DNA from: Enterococcus saigonensis
GTDB lineage: Bacteria > Bacillota > Bacilli > Lactobacillales > Enterococcaceae
DNA length: 64,000 nucleotides
NCBI RefSeq assembly: GCF_011397115.1
Contig: NZ_AP022822.1
Location: 62,001-126,000, forward strand
Reading direction: 5' to 3'
A program made the position numbers and the translations under genes. Shown here piece by piece: positions 41,886-50,534 of this stretch. Under the pieces are notes generated by a model. It saw only the letters and a program-made list of their open reading frames with translations. It was not told where the DNA came from and ran no database searches. The first letter of the stretch is position 1, and the number at the start of each line of letters is the position of its first letter.

Positions 41886-44800
41886 ATGCCACATACATTA
41901 TCGTTTGAATTACTAGGAACACCGACTATTAAAGTAGATGGTGAGACTAAAATCTTTTCCTTTTCAAAAATTAATGCCTTATTGTATTACATGGTGGTTA
42001 ATAAGCAGATTAGTCGAGATGAGATAGCAGGTATTTTATGGCCCAGTAAAGACGAAAAAAGTGCCAAAAAGAATTTACGGAATACTATTTATCAGGCCAA
42101 TCGCGGAATGGGTGGCGAGTTTATTGTATCGCCCAATAAAACAATTTTAACTTTCAACTGTGATGTGACTGTTGAAAGTGATACTTACCGGTTTGAAGAA
42201 GATGCCTATACGCATTTAGAAGAATATCGAGACGAATTTTTGAAAGGTTTTTATTTAAAAGATTCCGATTTATTTGATGCCTGGTTAGCCAAAATGCGTA
42301 ATATGTATGAACATCAATTTATTGAATCTTGTTATCAAAAAGTTGCTGAGGATATTTCATTTCATGCAGTAGCAGATGTGGAAAAAAACATTCGTAAGTT
42401 AATTGCCATTGATGAATTTGATGAGCGAAACTATCAATTGTTGATGCGCTTTTATATTGAAAACCAGCGGAATGGTAAAGCCATTGAAACTTATTATGAA
42501 CTCGCTGAAATTCTAAAAGTTGAACTGGGCATTGAACCAGGTGAAGAAACAAAACAGCTTTATCAGGAAACTTTGAAAATTGCGAACCAAAAACAAGGAG
42601 AACAACGAAAAAAAAGAGCTTATCATTTTTATGACCGAGCCAATGAAGTGGAGCGTCTGGAGTTAAATTTAGCCAATTTAAAACAAAAAAAACCATTTCA
42701 ATCCCTATTAATTACAGGGGATTTAGGTGTAGGGAAATCGGCACTTTGTCAATTAGTGTTGGAAAACATTCAATATTCCTATGAATGCTTTAAAGTCACT
42801 TGTTACAAAGCAGAACAAAATCATTTTTTACGTCCTTTTCGCGAATTACTGCAACAATTGGTGACGGTTTTGCAGCAAGAAAAAATGGTAGATGTTACCC
42901 AATGGGAAGAGACGTTTAGTCGCCAATTTCCATTTTTCAAAGATTTAAAAGGCCAACAACTAATAGAAGAAATGTCACTTTCTAAACTCAATTTTTTAGC
43001 ACAAAGTATCTCAGAAGCTTTGCAACAACTAGGTAAAAAACAACCGGTCGTTATTTTTATTGAAAATTTACAGTGGATGGATAAAGCCAGTCTTCAATTG
43101 TTAACTAGTTTAATTTTGCATAATCCACACCGCGACATTATTTTTGTGCTGACGCTGCAAACAGGGTATCGCAAAGAAATTTATGATTTTATCGCAAGTG
43201 TACGGCATTATGAAAAAATCATAACCCTGGAATTATTGCCGTTTAAAGACTTTGAGGTACGTGCTTTTTGTGAAAAACAACTACCCGATTACGATTTTCA
43301 AGCGACAACGCTGGATTTTATTGTAAAAGAATCAGAAGGGGTACCATTATATATCAATGAATATTTAAAACAGCTACAAGAAAGTAATACACTGGATATT
43401 TTAACACCCAAAATAAAAGATGAATTAAGTTTACAATTTGTGAACTTAACGCCTTTAGAATCGGAGTTAGTGGATTTCATTTCTTTCTTTCAAAAAGTTG
43501 CTCCCATGAGTTTATTAACAAAATTGGTGACAGCAGGCACTACTGAAATTTATGCAGCTTTAGATAATTTGAATAAACAAGGATTGTTGAAAGAAAATGT
43601 TTACCTCGACGAAGTTTGCTTTAGTTTTCATCATAAAAAAATGAAACAATACATTTATGCACAACAATCTGCGATGAAATTGCGCGTGATTCACGAAAAA
43701 ATTGCCATTTTATTGGAACAGAAGTTAAATGAAGCCACAGAAAACAGTGAATTATTAGCAGCGATTGGGTATCACTATCGCCATGCGCATCAAGAGTTAA
43801 AGTCATTGGATTATGAATTGTCTCACCATCAAGCCTTTTTACGTATTCAACACGAATTATTTCCTATTTATCATCAGGAACACTTGTCCTCACAAGAAAG
43901 TGTCCGAAAAGCAGACCCTAATGAGTTAGAGAAATTTAAAGAGATTGGGGCCAGACTAAAAGAAATTGAAACACAATACGCCCAAGATAGTACGTATCAA
44001 TTGTTACTGGTGAAATTTCTTTATTTGGAAGGACGTTACTTTATAAATTGTGGTGATTACAATCAAGGCTTGGAAAATATTCAACGTGTCATTGTCAAAG
44101 CCAAAGATTTCCATCTCACCACAGATTTATTGCGCGGCTATCGCCAGATGATTTATTATTATATTCAAACTGATAATGCGACAGATATGGCTCATTATAT
44201 CGATTTGGCAATGGAAGTTGCCATCAGTGCGAACAACAATGAATCAATTGGGATTTTATTGCGATTAAAAGGCTTGTATCACTTAATGATTGGCGATTTA
44301 GATCAAGCAGAATCCCTATTTCAAGAATCAATTACGATTTTTAATATTGCCAATCGTTTTGATGAAAAATACAATAGTAATATTGCAGCGGCATATGATT
44401 ATCTAGCTGAAATTCAACGGTTACGCTCCAATTATGACCAATCAATTAAATTGGAACAAAAGGCGATTAATCTATGTGAAGGTAATAATTTGATGACAAG
44501 TCTGGCTATTTTTTATGTAGATATGGGGATTACCTTATATGCAAAAAAAGACTACGATCAAGCAGAAAGCTATTTTTTAAAGGCAAATAAATTATTTGAA
44601 GTAACGTCTTCGCTTTGGAAACGTGTCCAACTCAATGCCTATTTAACCTTGATTTATTTGCATAAACAAGACTATCTTAAAGTAGTAGACTATATTGAAA
44701 AAACGATTAGCTATCAAAATCAATTAGCAAATCCGCGAGATAGTGGACTGGTTTATTTCATTAAAGCGTTGGTAAAAGAACAGTGTTTAAACACAGGTAT

Positions 44801-44957
44801 AAAAAATATACAATTGGATCATCTTTTGACAGAAGATTTGTCCTATTATTTGACTAAAGCGATGGAAAATCTTAGTCAGTATCGGGATCGTTACGAATTG
44901 CAATTACTAAAGGAAACATTTCCAGATAAGGGAAGAAAAGAAATATCACACTTATAA
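41886..44957 (+). CDS. SARP/AfsR-like STAND transcriptional regulator
   Basis: A 1023-residue regulator. In order: an OmpR-like winged helix (about 1-95, SRDEIAGILWPSKDEKSAKKNL), a bacterial transcriptional activator domain (about 95-240), an AAA/NACHT-type ATPase (Walker A ITGDLGVGKSAL near 285, Walker B-like VVIFIENLQWMD near 395), and a long TPR region (about 620-1000). Such proteins usually activate neighbouring operons after ligand and ATP binding. Its place within the hut genes makes it the likely histidine-pathway activator (inference). ATG at 41886 fits GAAGG. An in-frame TTG at 41868 has no such site. The gene is large and unusual for lactic acid bacteria. Confidence 0.85.
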   Translation: MPHTLSFELLGTPTIKVDGETKIFSFSKINALLYYMVVNKQISRDEIAGILWPSKDEKSAKKNLRNTIYQANRGMGGEFIVSPNKTILTFNCDVTVESDTYRFEEDAYTHLEEYRDEFLKGFYLKDSDLFDAWLAKMRNMYEHQFIESCYQKVAEDISFHAVADVEKNIRKLIAIDEFDERNYQLLMRFYIENQRNGKAIETYYELAEILKVELGIEPGEETKQLYQETLKIANQKQGEQRKKRAYHFYDRANEVERLELNLANLKQKKPFQSLLITGDLGVGKSALCQLVLENIQYSYECFKVTCYKAEQNHFLRPFRELLQQLVTVLQQEKMVDVTQWEETFSRQFPFFKDLKGQQLIEEMSLSKLNFLAQSISEALQQLGKKQPVVIFIENLQWMDKASLQLLTSLILHNPHRDIIFVLTLQTGYRKEIYDFIASVRHYEKIITLELLPFKDFEVRAFCEKQLPDYDFQATTLDFIVKESEGVPLYINEYLKQLQESNTLDILTPKIKDELSLQFVNLTPLESELVDFISFFQKVAPMSLLTKLVTAGTTEIYAALDNLNKQGLLKENVYLDEVCFSFHHKKMKQYIYAQQSAMKLRVIHEKIAILLEQKLNEATENSELLAAIGYHYRHAHQELKSLDYELSHHQAFLRIQHELFPIYHQEHLSSQESVRKADPNELEKFKEIGARLKEIETQYAQDSTYQLLLVKFLYLEGRYFINCGDYNQGLENIQRVIVKAKDFHLTTDLLRGYRQMIYYYIQTDNATDMAHYIDLAMEVAISANNNESIGILLRLKGLYHLMIGDLDQAESLFQESITIFNIANRFDEKYNSNIAAAYDYLAEIQRLRSNYDQSIKLEQKAINLCEGNNLMTSLAIFYVDMGITLYAKKDYDQAESYFLKANKLFEVTSSLWKRVQLNAYLTLIYLHKQDYLKVVDYIEKTISYQNQLANPRDSGLVYFIKALVKEQCLNTGIKNIQLDHLLTEDLSYYLTKAMENLSQYRDRYELQLLKETFPDKGRKEISHL

Positions 44958-45011
44958 TATGATTTTTTAGGGCATCAAAGATCAGAAGGATTAAAGGATG
45001 TAAAAACGATG

Positions 45012-45040
45012 AAACAGATAGCTTTTGCTATCTGTTTTTG
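45012..45040 (+). terminator. Terminator after the SARP-like gene
   Basis: AAACAGATAGC, TTTT, GCTATCTGTTT: perfect 11-bp stem with tetraloop and T-run. Confidence 0.85.
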
Positions 45041-45075
45041 TCTTTTCATAAAGGATGAAGGTTAGAATAAACAGC

Positions 45076-45124
45076 AAAGGGATTCTTACAACTGAAGTAA
45101 ATTTCATCTGTAAGAATCCTTTTG
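45076..45124 (-). terminator. Hairpin after the glmL-like gene
   Basis: GGATTCTTACA (45080-45090) pairs perfectly with TGTAAGAATCC (45111-45121), with T-rich flanks on both sides. It could end the minus-strand glmL-like transcript 40 bases after its stop. Confidence 0.6.
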
Positions 45125-45163
45125 GCAGAGAAAATTTCCAGATACATGACAGGGAAAAAGGAG

Positions 45164-46552
45164 CTAAAGTTGCCGTAATCTTTTTTTCAAAATGGTAAGG
45201 GCAACTTCTGGATAATGTTGGCTTAAAAGTCCCATCGCAGCGAGTAAGTAATCTTGGTCTAGATACAAATTTGGGTGAACAGGTAATAGGGCGCTGCCGT
45301 TTTCCAAAAGTTCTGTTTGCAAAATAGCTTTAGGATTTTGGCTGTAAACCACCACACCGCCTGTTGCAATTAGGGTTTTAAATTGTTGCAAGTCTTTTCC
45401 TTGTTGATAATAAACGGTCCGATTTGGCGTTTGGAGTGCGCTTTTATTTCCAGCATGGCGTTTTAAGGCAAATGCGGCAGCAGCTTGGGCGAGAAATTGA
45501 TCGTAATAGATTTCCCGGTCAGTTTTTGGTACAAAAATCGGGTGGGTACAGCGATACTGACAAGCTGCTTTTAAGGCAGCGCTATCTGTTGGTAAAAGTT
45601 CTTTTTTTACCGCGGTACTGGTAAATATTTGTGCGAGTAGACTTTCAGCCGAAGAACGCATACCTAAGTCTCCTTCAACGGTCCGTTTTAAATAAGGTTC
45701 GGCCAGGCCCTCAAAAAAAACATTGTCAGCTTTGGGCAATCCTTGGCCGACTGAGTGAACATCTGTCGTGGCCCCGCCAATATCTAAAATGATTAAATCC
45801 CCAAAACCAGAAGTAGTAAGAGTCCCTTCTTTCAAAAGTTTAGCAGCAGCTAAAACAGCAGTAGGAGTGGGAATAATTGGTGCGTTGCTGTGGGTGGCAA
45901 CTTGTTGAATCCCTTTTGATTGGGTAATTTTTTTTAAAAAAACATTTTGCGCTACTTGACGTACAGGGACTGGATTTAAGGTGTTAACTTGAGGCATGAC
46001 ATTTTCAGTAAAATAGATATTTTTCCTTTGCTTCAAAATTACCGCCAATTTGTTATAAGCCGCTTCATTTCCAGCGACGATAATTGCGATACTTGGTGGT
46101 AGCTGTGTGAGTAATTTGGCGTTTTGACAAATAATTTCGTGATTACCGCCATTGGAACCACCTGTTAATAAAACGACATCAGGTCTTAACTGGTAAATTT
46201 CGTGGATATTTGCTGGGGTGAGACGGTAACAAAATGTTTTCAAAATACGACTTCCTGCACCTAAAGCTGCTCTTTTAGCCGCTTCTGTCGTTAAACTTTG
46301 CGTTAATCCAATTGCAACCATTTTGAAACCACCCCAAGCAGAAGAACAAAAATATTCTTCAACGTCACGCACACTAGTCTGTTCTATATCTTTTAAGACA
46401 GCCGCTTTTCCTTTTTGATAGCAAAGCATGAGGTCGGTTTGGCTAGTGGTAGGCAAACTGACTGTATTAACAATCAGTCTTTTGTTAGGATCAACTAACG
46501 TTAGTTTTGTATATGTGCTACCAAAGTCAATTAATAAGATAAGTTTTTGCAT
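45164..46552 (-). CDS. glmL: GlmL/MutL-type ASKHA ATPase
   Basis: A 462-residue protein of the glutamate-mutase-L family. It has actin-like ATPase phosphate loops: LLIDFGSTYTKLTLV at the N-terminus, LLTGGSNGG in the middle and LIILDIGGATTDVHSV near residue 255, with VEGDLGMRSSAE and LIATGGVVVY later. In clostridia and some others such proteins lie beside B12-dependent glutamate or ornithine mutases and probably protect or reactivate them. No mutase is in this window. In a histidine locus, whose product is glutamate, it hints at glutamate mutase elsewhere (inference). ATG at 46552 follows AAGAAGG. A GTG at 46561 sits on that site. Confidence 0.82.
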   Translation of the reverse strand: MQKLILLIDFGSTYTKLTLVDPNKRLIVNTVSLPTTSQTDLMLCYQKGKAAVLKDIEQTSVRDVEEYFCSSAWGGFKMVAIGLTQSLTTEAAKRAALGAGSRILKTFCYRLTPANIHEIYQLRPDVVLLTGGSNGGNHEIICQNAKLLTQLPPSIAIIVAGNEAAYNKLAVILKQRKNIYFTENVMPQVNTLNPVPVRQVAQNVFLKKITQSKGIQQVATHSNAPIIPTPTAVLAAAKLLKEGTLTTSGFGDLIILDIGGATTDVHSVGQGLPKADNVFFEGLAEPYLKRTVEGDLGMRSSAESLLAQIFTSTAVKKELLPTDSAALKAACQYRCTHPIFVPKTDREIYYDQFLAQAAAAFALKRHAGNKSALQTPNRTVYYQQGKDLQQFKTLIATGGVVVYSQNPKAILQTELLENGSALLPVHPNLYLDQDYLLAAMGLLSQHYPEVALTILKKRLRQL

Positions 46553-47177
46553 AAATGACACCTTCTTTAATGGCTAAAGTTTGTTATAAATAAAAAAATT
46601 TGCAGGAAAATAATTAGTTTTTTTTAATCTTACTATATAAAAAACGCCACTTAACGACTATTAAACGTCAAAACGCTTTTTTAACAAAGACAAGTAAAGT
46701 TTTATATTTTGCTTTTTCACAAGTATCCTTTTTAAAACTTCTGTACAAAGAGCATAAATAACAGCGGTTGGACAAAAGGATGAAACAGGGATGTCTCAAA
46801 ATATTCTTTAGGTTTGTGACTGCTTTAAGCAGTTGGATTGAGCACACGCTAACTTTAGTTTAAAAAAGACAGTCAAAAAAAGGTCAAATGAAAAAAATGA
46901 CAAAAAATAAGATTGAATAGTTTGGCTGTTTTCAATAAAAAAAACAGCTCTGACTTTTATGAAAAAATTATAAAAAGCGTGTTTTAGCGATATTTGCAAG
47001 CAGTTTGAAAGAGTGATAAGCTGATTTTGGCAAATGAAAGCGGTGTCAAAAATCTTGTGATAATAAAAGATAAAGTAGGAAAAATAACATGTGTTAAGTT
47101 GAGCATAGGGCAGTAAAGTAACAAAAGAATAAATGAACGTAAATTCGTTCAAATTATATAAGAAGGAGCGTTTTACC
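46553..47177. other. Long control region between glmL and ftcD
   Basis: About 600 AT-rich bases with no convincing gene. Notable sites: the near-perfect dyad ACTGCTTTAAGCAGT (46819-46833), a consensus cre box (47035-47048), and TGAACG-TAAATT-CGTTCA (47134-47151), an inverted repeat just before the ftcD ribosome site. The divergent promoters of glmL and the ftcD operon must lie here, and the SARP-like regulator is a candidate binder. Confidence 0.5.
47035..47048 (+). promoter_or_regulatory. cre box upstream of the ftcD operon
   Basis: TGAAAGCGGTGTCA matches TGWAANCGNTNWCA at all 14 positions, 130 bases before ftcD. Confidence 0.65.
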
Positions 47178-48077
47178 ATGGCAAAATTAATTGAATGTAT
47201 TCCAAACTTTAGTGAAGGTCGAGATCAAAGCGTAATTGAAGGTCTGGTGAAGACTGCCAAAAATGTTAGCGGGGTTACATTATTGGACTACTCTTCTGAT
47301 TCCTCTCATAATCGTAGTGTTTTTACTTTAGTAGGGGATGAAAAAGGTATTCAAGAAGTTGCGTTTCAATTGGTGAAATTCGCCAGCGAAAACATTGATA
47401 TGACAAAACATCACGGAGAACATCCTCGAATGGGAGCCACCGATGTTGTGCCTTTTGTACCAATTAAAGACGTAACGATGGCAGAATGTATCACGATTTC
47501 TAAAGAGGTTGCCAAACGAATTAACGAAGAATTACACATTCCTATTTTCTTATATGAAGATTCTGCTACGACCCCTGAGCGAAAGAATTTAGCAAAAGTT
47601 CGTAAAGGACAGTTTGAAAAAATGCCAGAAAAATTATTGGAAGAGCAGTGGGCGCCTGATTTTGGCGAACGCAAAATTCATCCTACTGCGGGTGTAACTG
47701 CTGTGGGAGCAAGAATGCCGCTAGTGGCTTTTAATGTTAACCTTGACACTGATAATATTGAAATCGCCAATAAAATCGCGAAAATTGTCCGCGGATCTTC
47801 TGGTGGTTGGAAATATTGTAAAGGAATTGGCGTCATGTTAGAAGGGCGTAACATTGCCCAAGTATCTATGAACATGGTGAATTTTGAAAAAACTCCGTTA
47901 TATCGTGTTTTTGAAACCATTCGCTTTGAAGCAAAACGCTATGGTGTTTCAATTATTGGCAGTGAAGTAATTGGCTTAACTCCAGCTAAAGCCTTGATTG
48001 ATTGCGCAGATTATTACTTACAAATTGAAGAATTTGATTATGATAAACAAGTTTTAGAAAATCATTTACTAAATTAG
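47178..48077 (+). CDS. ftcD: Glutamate formimidoyltransferase
   Basis: A 299-residue enzyme moving the formimino group from N-formimino-glutamate to tetrahydrofolate, giving glutamate. It starts with the family signature LIECIPNFSEGRD and has HHGEHPRMGATDVVPF with catalytic His residues and the central RGSSGGWKYCKGIGV. In mammals this domain is fused to the cyclodeaminase. Here they are separate adjacent genes, as in streptococci. ATG at 47178 follows AAGGAGCG. It replaces HutG or HutF, neither of which is seen, so the one-carbon unit is kept on folate. Confidence 0.95.
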   Translation: MAKLIECIPNFSEGRDQSVIEGLVKTAKNVSGVTLLDYSSDSSHNRSVFTLVGDEKGIQEVAFQLVKFASENIDMTKHHGEHPRMGATDVVPFVPIKDVTMAECITISKEVAKRINEELHIPIFLYEDSATTPERKNLAKVRKGQFEKMPEKLLEEQWAPDFGERKIHPTAGVTAVGARMPLVAFNVNLDTDNIEIANKIAKIVRGSSGGWKYCKGIGVMLEGRNIAQVSMNMVNFEKTPLYRVFETIRFEAKRYGVSIIGSEVIGLTPAKALIDCADYYLQIEEFDYDKQVLENHLLN

Positions 48078-48087
48078 GAGGATTACT

Positions 48088-48714
48088 ATGAAACTCGTTG
48101 AGATGCAACTAAATGAATTTGTGAAAATCTTAGGTTCTAATGCACCAGCACCAGGAGGCGGTTCTGCTTCGGCTTTAGCAGCGGCCCAAGGAATTGCACT
48201 AACAAAAATGGTGACAGAACTGACAATTGGCAAAAAGAAATATGCGGAATTTGAAGTAGAGATGAAAGATTTACAAGAAAAAGCTGCAGTGTTGCAAGAG
48301 GAATTGCTAGTGGCGATTGATGAAGATACTGTCGCTTTTAATCAGGTTTCGGCTGTTTTTGAAATGCCAAAAAATACCGAAGAAGAAAAAAAAGAACGCC
48401 AAAAAGCAATGCAAAATGCACTGCAAGGCGCTGCAATGACACCATTTAAAATGATGGAAAAAATTGTTGCCGCACTAGAGCTCACACAAAAAGCTATCGG
48501 GAAGTCAAATACTAATGCAGCGAGTGATCTAGGTGTAGCCGCACTAAATTTAAAAGCAGCCTTACAAGGAGCTTGGCTAAATGTTTTGATTAATCTTTCA
48601 AGCATTGAAGATGATGCTTTTGTTTTGCAATACAAACGCGATGGAAAAGAGTTGGTCACCAAAGGCAGTACATTAGCAGATACAATTTATCAAAAAATCA
48701 TTGAAATTATTTGA
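48088..48714 (+). CDS. fchA: Formimidoyltetrahydrofolate cyclodeaminase
   Basis: A 208-residue helical enzyme that releases ammonia from 5-formimino-THF and forms 5,10-methenyl-THF. The family pattern APAPGGGSASALAAAQG is near residue 20, and KSNTNAASDLGVAAL near 145. It lies 10 bases behind ftcD with GGAGGATT before ATG, and overlaps the extended frame of fhs. It acts directly on the FtcD product, so coupled translation makes sense. Confidence 0.95.
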   Translation: MKLVEMQLNEFVKILGSNAPAPGGGSASALAAAQGIALTKMVTELTIGKKKYAEFEVEMKDLQEKAAVLQEELLVAIDEDTVAFNQVSAVFEMPKNTEEEKKERQKAMQNALQGAAMTPFKMMEKIVAALELTQKAIGKSNTNAASDLGVAALNLKAALQGAWLNVLINLSSIEDDAFVLQYKRDGKELVTKGSTLADTIYQKIIEII

Positions 48715-48749
48715 TGCTTAAATTTTGTTTGAAGAAAGGAAGTTTTTAC

Positions 48750-50417
48750 ATGGTCTTATCAGATATCGAGATTGCCAATTCAGTCACCATGAAACCAATT
48801 GAAGAAATTGCCGAGTCAATTGGTATCGATAAAGAAGATTTGTCCCTTTATGGCAAATACAAAGCAAAAATCAGCAATATTAAAGAATTAGATGGAAAAG
48901 ACAACGGCAAATTAATTTTAGTAACGGCGATTACACCTACCCCAGCTGGTGAAGGGAAAACAACAACATCCGTGGGATTAGTCGACGCTTTAACTGCAAT
49001 TGGAAAAAAAGCTGTGATTGCTTTACGGGAGCCTTCTTTAGGACCAGTTTTTGGTGTAAAAGGTGGTGCTGCTGGTGGGGGCTATGCCCAAGTAGTCCCA
49101 ATGGAAGACATCAATTTACATTTTACCGGAGATTTTCATGCCATTGGTGCAGCCAATAATTTATTAGCAGCTTTATTGGACAATCATATTCATCAAGGAA
49201 ACACGTTACAAATCGACTCGCGTAAGATTACATGGAAACGCGTTGTTGATATGAATGATCGACAATTACGACACATCGTCGACGGCTTGCAAGGTCGCGT
49301 AAACGGTGTTCCTCGGGAAGATGGCTTTGATATTACCGTAGCTTCTGAAATTATGGCTATTTTATGTTTGGCAAATGATATTACCGACTTGAAAAACAAA
49401 TTGCGTAACATTATTGTGGCATATAATTTTGACGGTGAACCTGTCACCGCAGGAGATTTAAAAGCTGAAGGCGCTTTAACCGCATTATTAAAAGATGCTA
49501 TTCAACCTAATATCGTCCAAACCTTAGAACATGCACCAGCCTTTATTCATGGTGGTCCATTTGCAAATATCGCTCATGGTTGTAACAGTGTATTAGCAAC
49601 AAAATTGGCGTTAAAATACGCAGATTATGCCGTAACAGAAGCTGGTTTTGGGGCAGATCTTGGAGCAGAAAAATTTATTGATATTAAATGCCGTTTAGCT
49701 AATTTAAAACCAGATGCTGTCGTTTTAGTTGCTACGATTCGTGCTTTAAAAATGCATGGTGGTGTTAAAAAGAATGAATTAGGCACTGAAAATGTCGCTG
49801 CAGTAATGGATGGAATTCCCAATTTAGCTAAGCACTTGAAAAATATTACGGAAGTTTATGGGATGCCAACAGTTGTTGCAATCAACAAGTTTCCAACAGA
49901 CACACCAGCAGAAATAGCAGCAGTAGAAGAAGCCTGTGAAAAATTAGGCGTCTCCGTTGTCTTATCTGATGTCTGGGGCAAAGGAAGTGAAGGTGGTAAA
50001 GAATTAGCAGAAAAAGTTGTCGCATTAGCAGAGGAGCCTAATCATTTCAGTTATGTTTATGATTTAGAAGATTCTATTGAGGACAAATTAAATAAAATTG
50101 TGCAAAAAGTATATGGCGGCAAAGGTGTAGAACTAGCTCCAAGTGCGAAAAAAGGACTAAAGGAATTAGAACGACTTGGTTTTGGAAATTATCCAATATG
50201 TATGGCCAAAACACAATATTCCTTTTCTGATGATGCTACATTAATCGGGGCACCAAAAGACTTTACAGTGACCATTCGCAATTTAAAAGTTTCTGCTGGT
50301 GCGGGCTTTATCGTAGCTTTGACAGGAGCGGTGATGACAATGCCAGGTTTACCGAAATCTCCTGCTGCCGAAAGAATTGATGTCGACGCAAAAGGTAATA
50401 TTACCGGTTTGTTCTAG
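48750..50417 (+). CDS. fhs: Formate-tetrahydrofolate ligase
   Basis: A 555-residue cytoplasmic enzyme interconverting formate, ATP and THF with 10-formyl-THF. The P-loop is TPTPAGEGKTTTSVGL, followed by REPSLGPVFGVKGGAAGGGY. ATG at 48750 follows GAAAGGAAG. An in-frame ATG at 48711 overlaps the fchA stop and lacks a site. In this operon it most likely runs in reverse, releasing formate and making ATP from the one-carbon unit of histidine (known for histidine and purine fermenters, inferred here). A FolD cyclohydrolase for the intermediate step is not in the window. Confidence 0.96.
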   Translation: MVLSDIEIANSVTMKPIEEIAESIGIDKEDLSLYGKYKAKISNIKELDGKDNGKLILVTAITPTPAGEGKTTTSVGLVDALTAIGKKAVIALREPSLGPVFGVKGGAAGGGYAQVVPMEDINLHFTGDFHAIGAANNLLAALLDNHIHQGNTLQIDSRKITWKRVVDMNDRQLRHIVDGLQGRVNGVPREDGFDITVASEIMAILCLANDITDLKNKLRNIIVAYNFDGEPVTAGDLKAEGALTALLKDAIQPNIVQTLEHAPAFIHGGPFANIAHGCNSVLATKLALKYADYAVTEAGFGADLGAEKFIDIKCRLANLKPDAVVLVATIRALKMHGGVKKNELGTENVAAVMDGIPNLAKHLKNITEVYGMPTVVAINKFPTDTPAEIAAVEEACEKLGVSVVLSDVWGKGSEGGKELAEKVVALAEEPNHFSYVYDLEDSIEDKLNKIVQKVYGGKGVELAPSAKKGLKELERLGFGNYPICMAKTQYSFSDDATLIGAPKDFTVTIRNLKVSAGAGFIVALTGAVMTMPGLPKSPAAERIDVDAKGNITGLF

Positions 50418-50428
50418 CTATTGGAAGA

Positions 50429-50459
50429 TTAGATAGGGAGTTTTTATCTCCCTATCTAA
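50429..50459 (+). terminator. Stem-loop after fhs
   Basis: TTAGATAGGGAG (50429-50440) pairs perfectly with CTCCCTATCTAA (50448-50459). There is no immediate T-run, so it may be a partial terminator or mRNA-end hairpin. Confidence 0.55.
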
Positions 50460-50495
50460 ATCAGATGTGATTCAAAGTAGTTTTTTTTACCTAAT

Positions 50496-50509
50496 TGAAA
50501 GCGCTTTAA
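50496..50509 (+). promoter_or_regulatory. cre-like box upstream of the permease gene
   Basis: TGAAAGCGCTTTAA matches the cre consensus at 13 of 14 positions and is nearly palindromic. It lies 26 bases before the permease start. Confidence 0.6.
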
Positions 50510-50534
50510 AAATATAAAATAAGAGGTGAATAAA

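Noticed and set aside
46808..47179. 123-codon ORF on the minus strand between glmL and ftcD
   Set aside because: It begins on the ftcD start region, has no ribosome site, is Phe/Ser/Leu-rich from antisense A-tracts, and overlaps the cre box. It is treated as a shadow.
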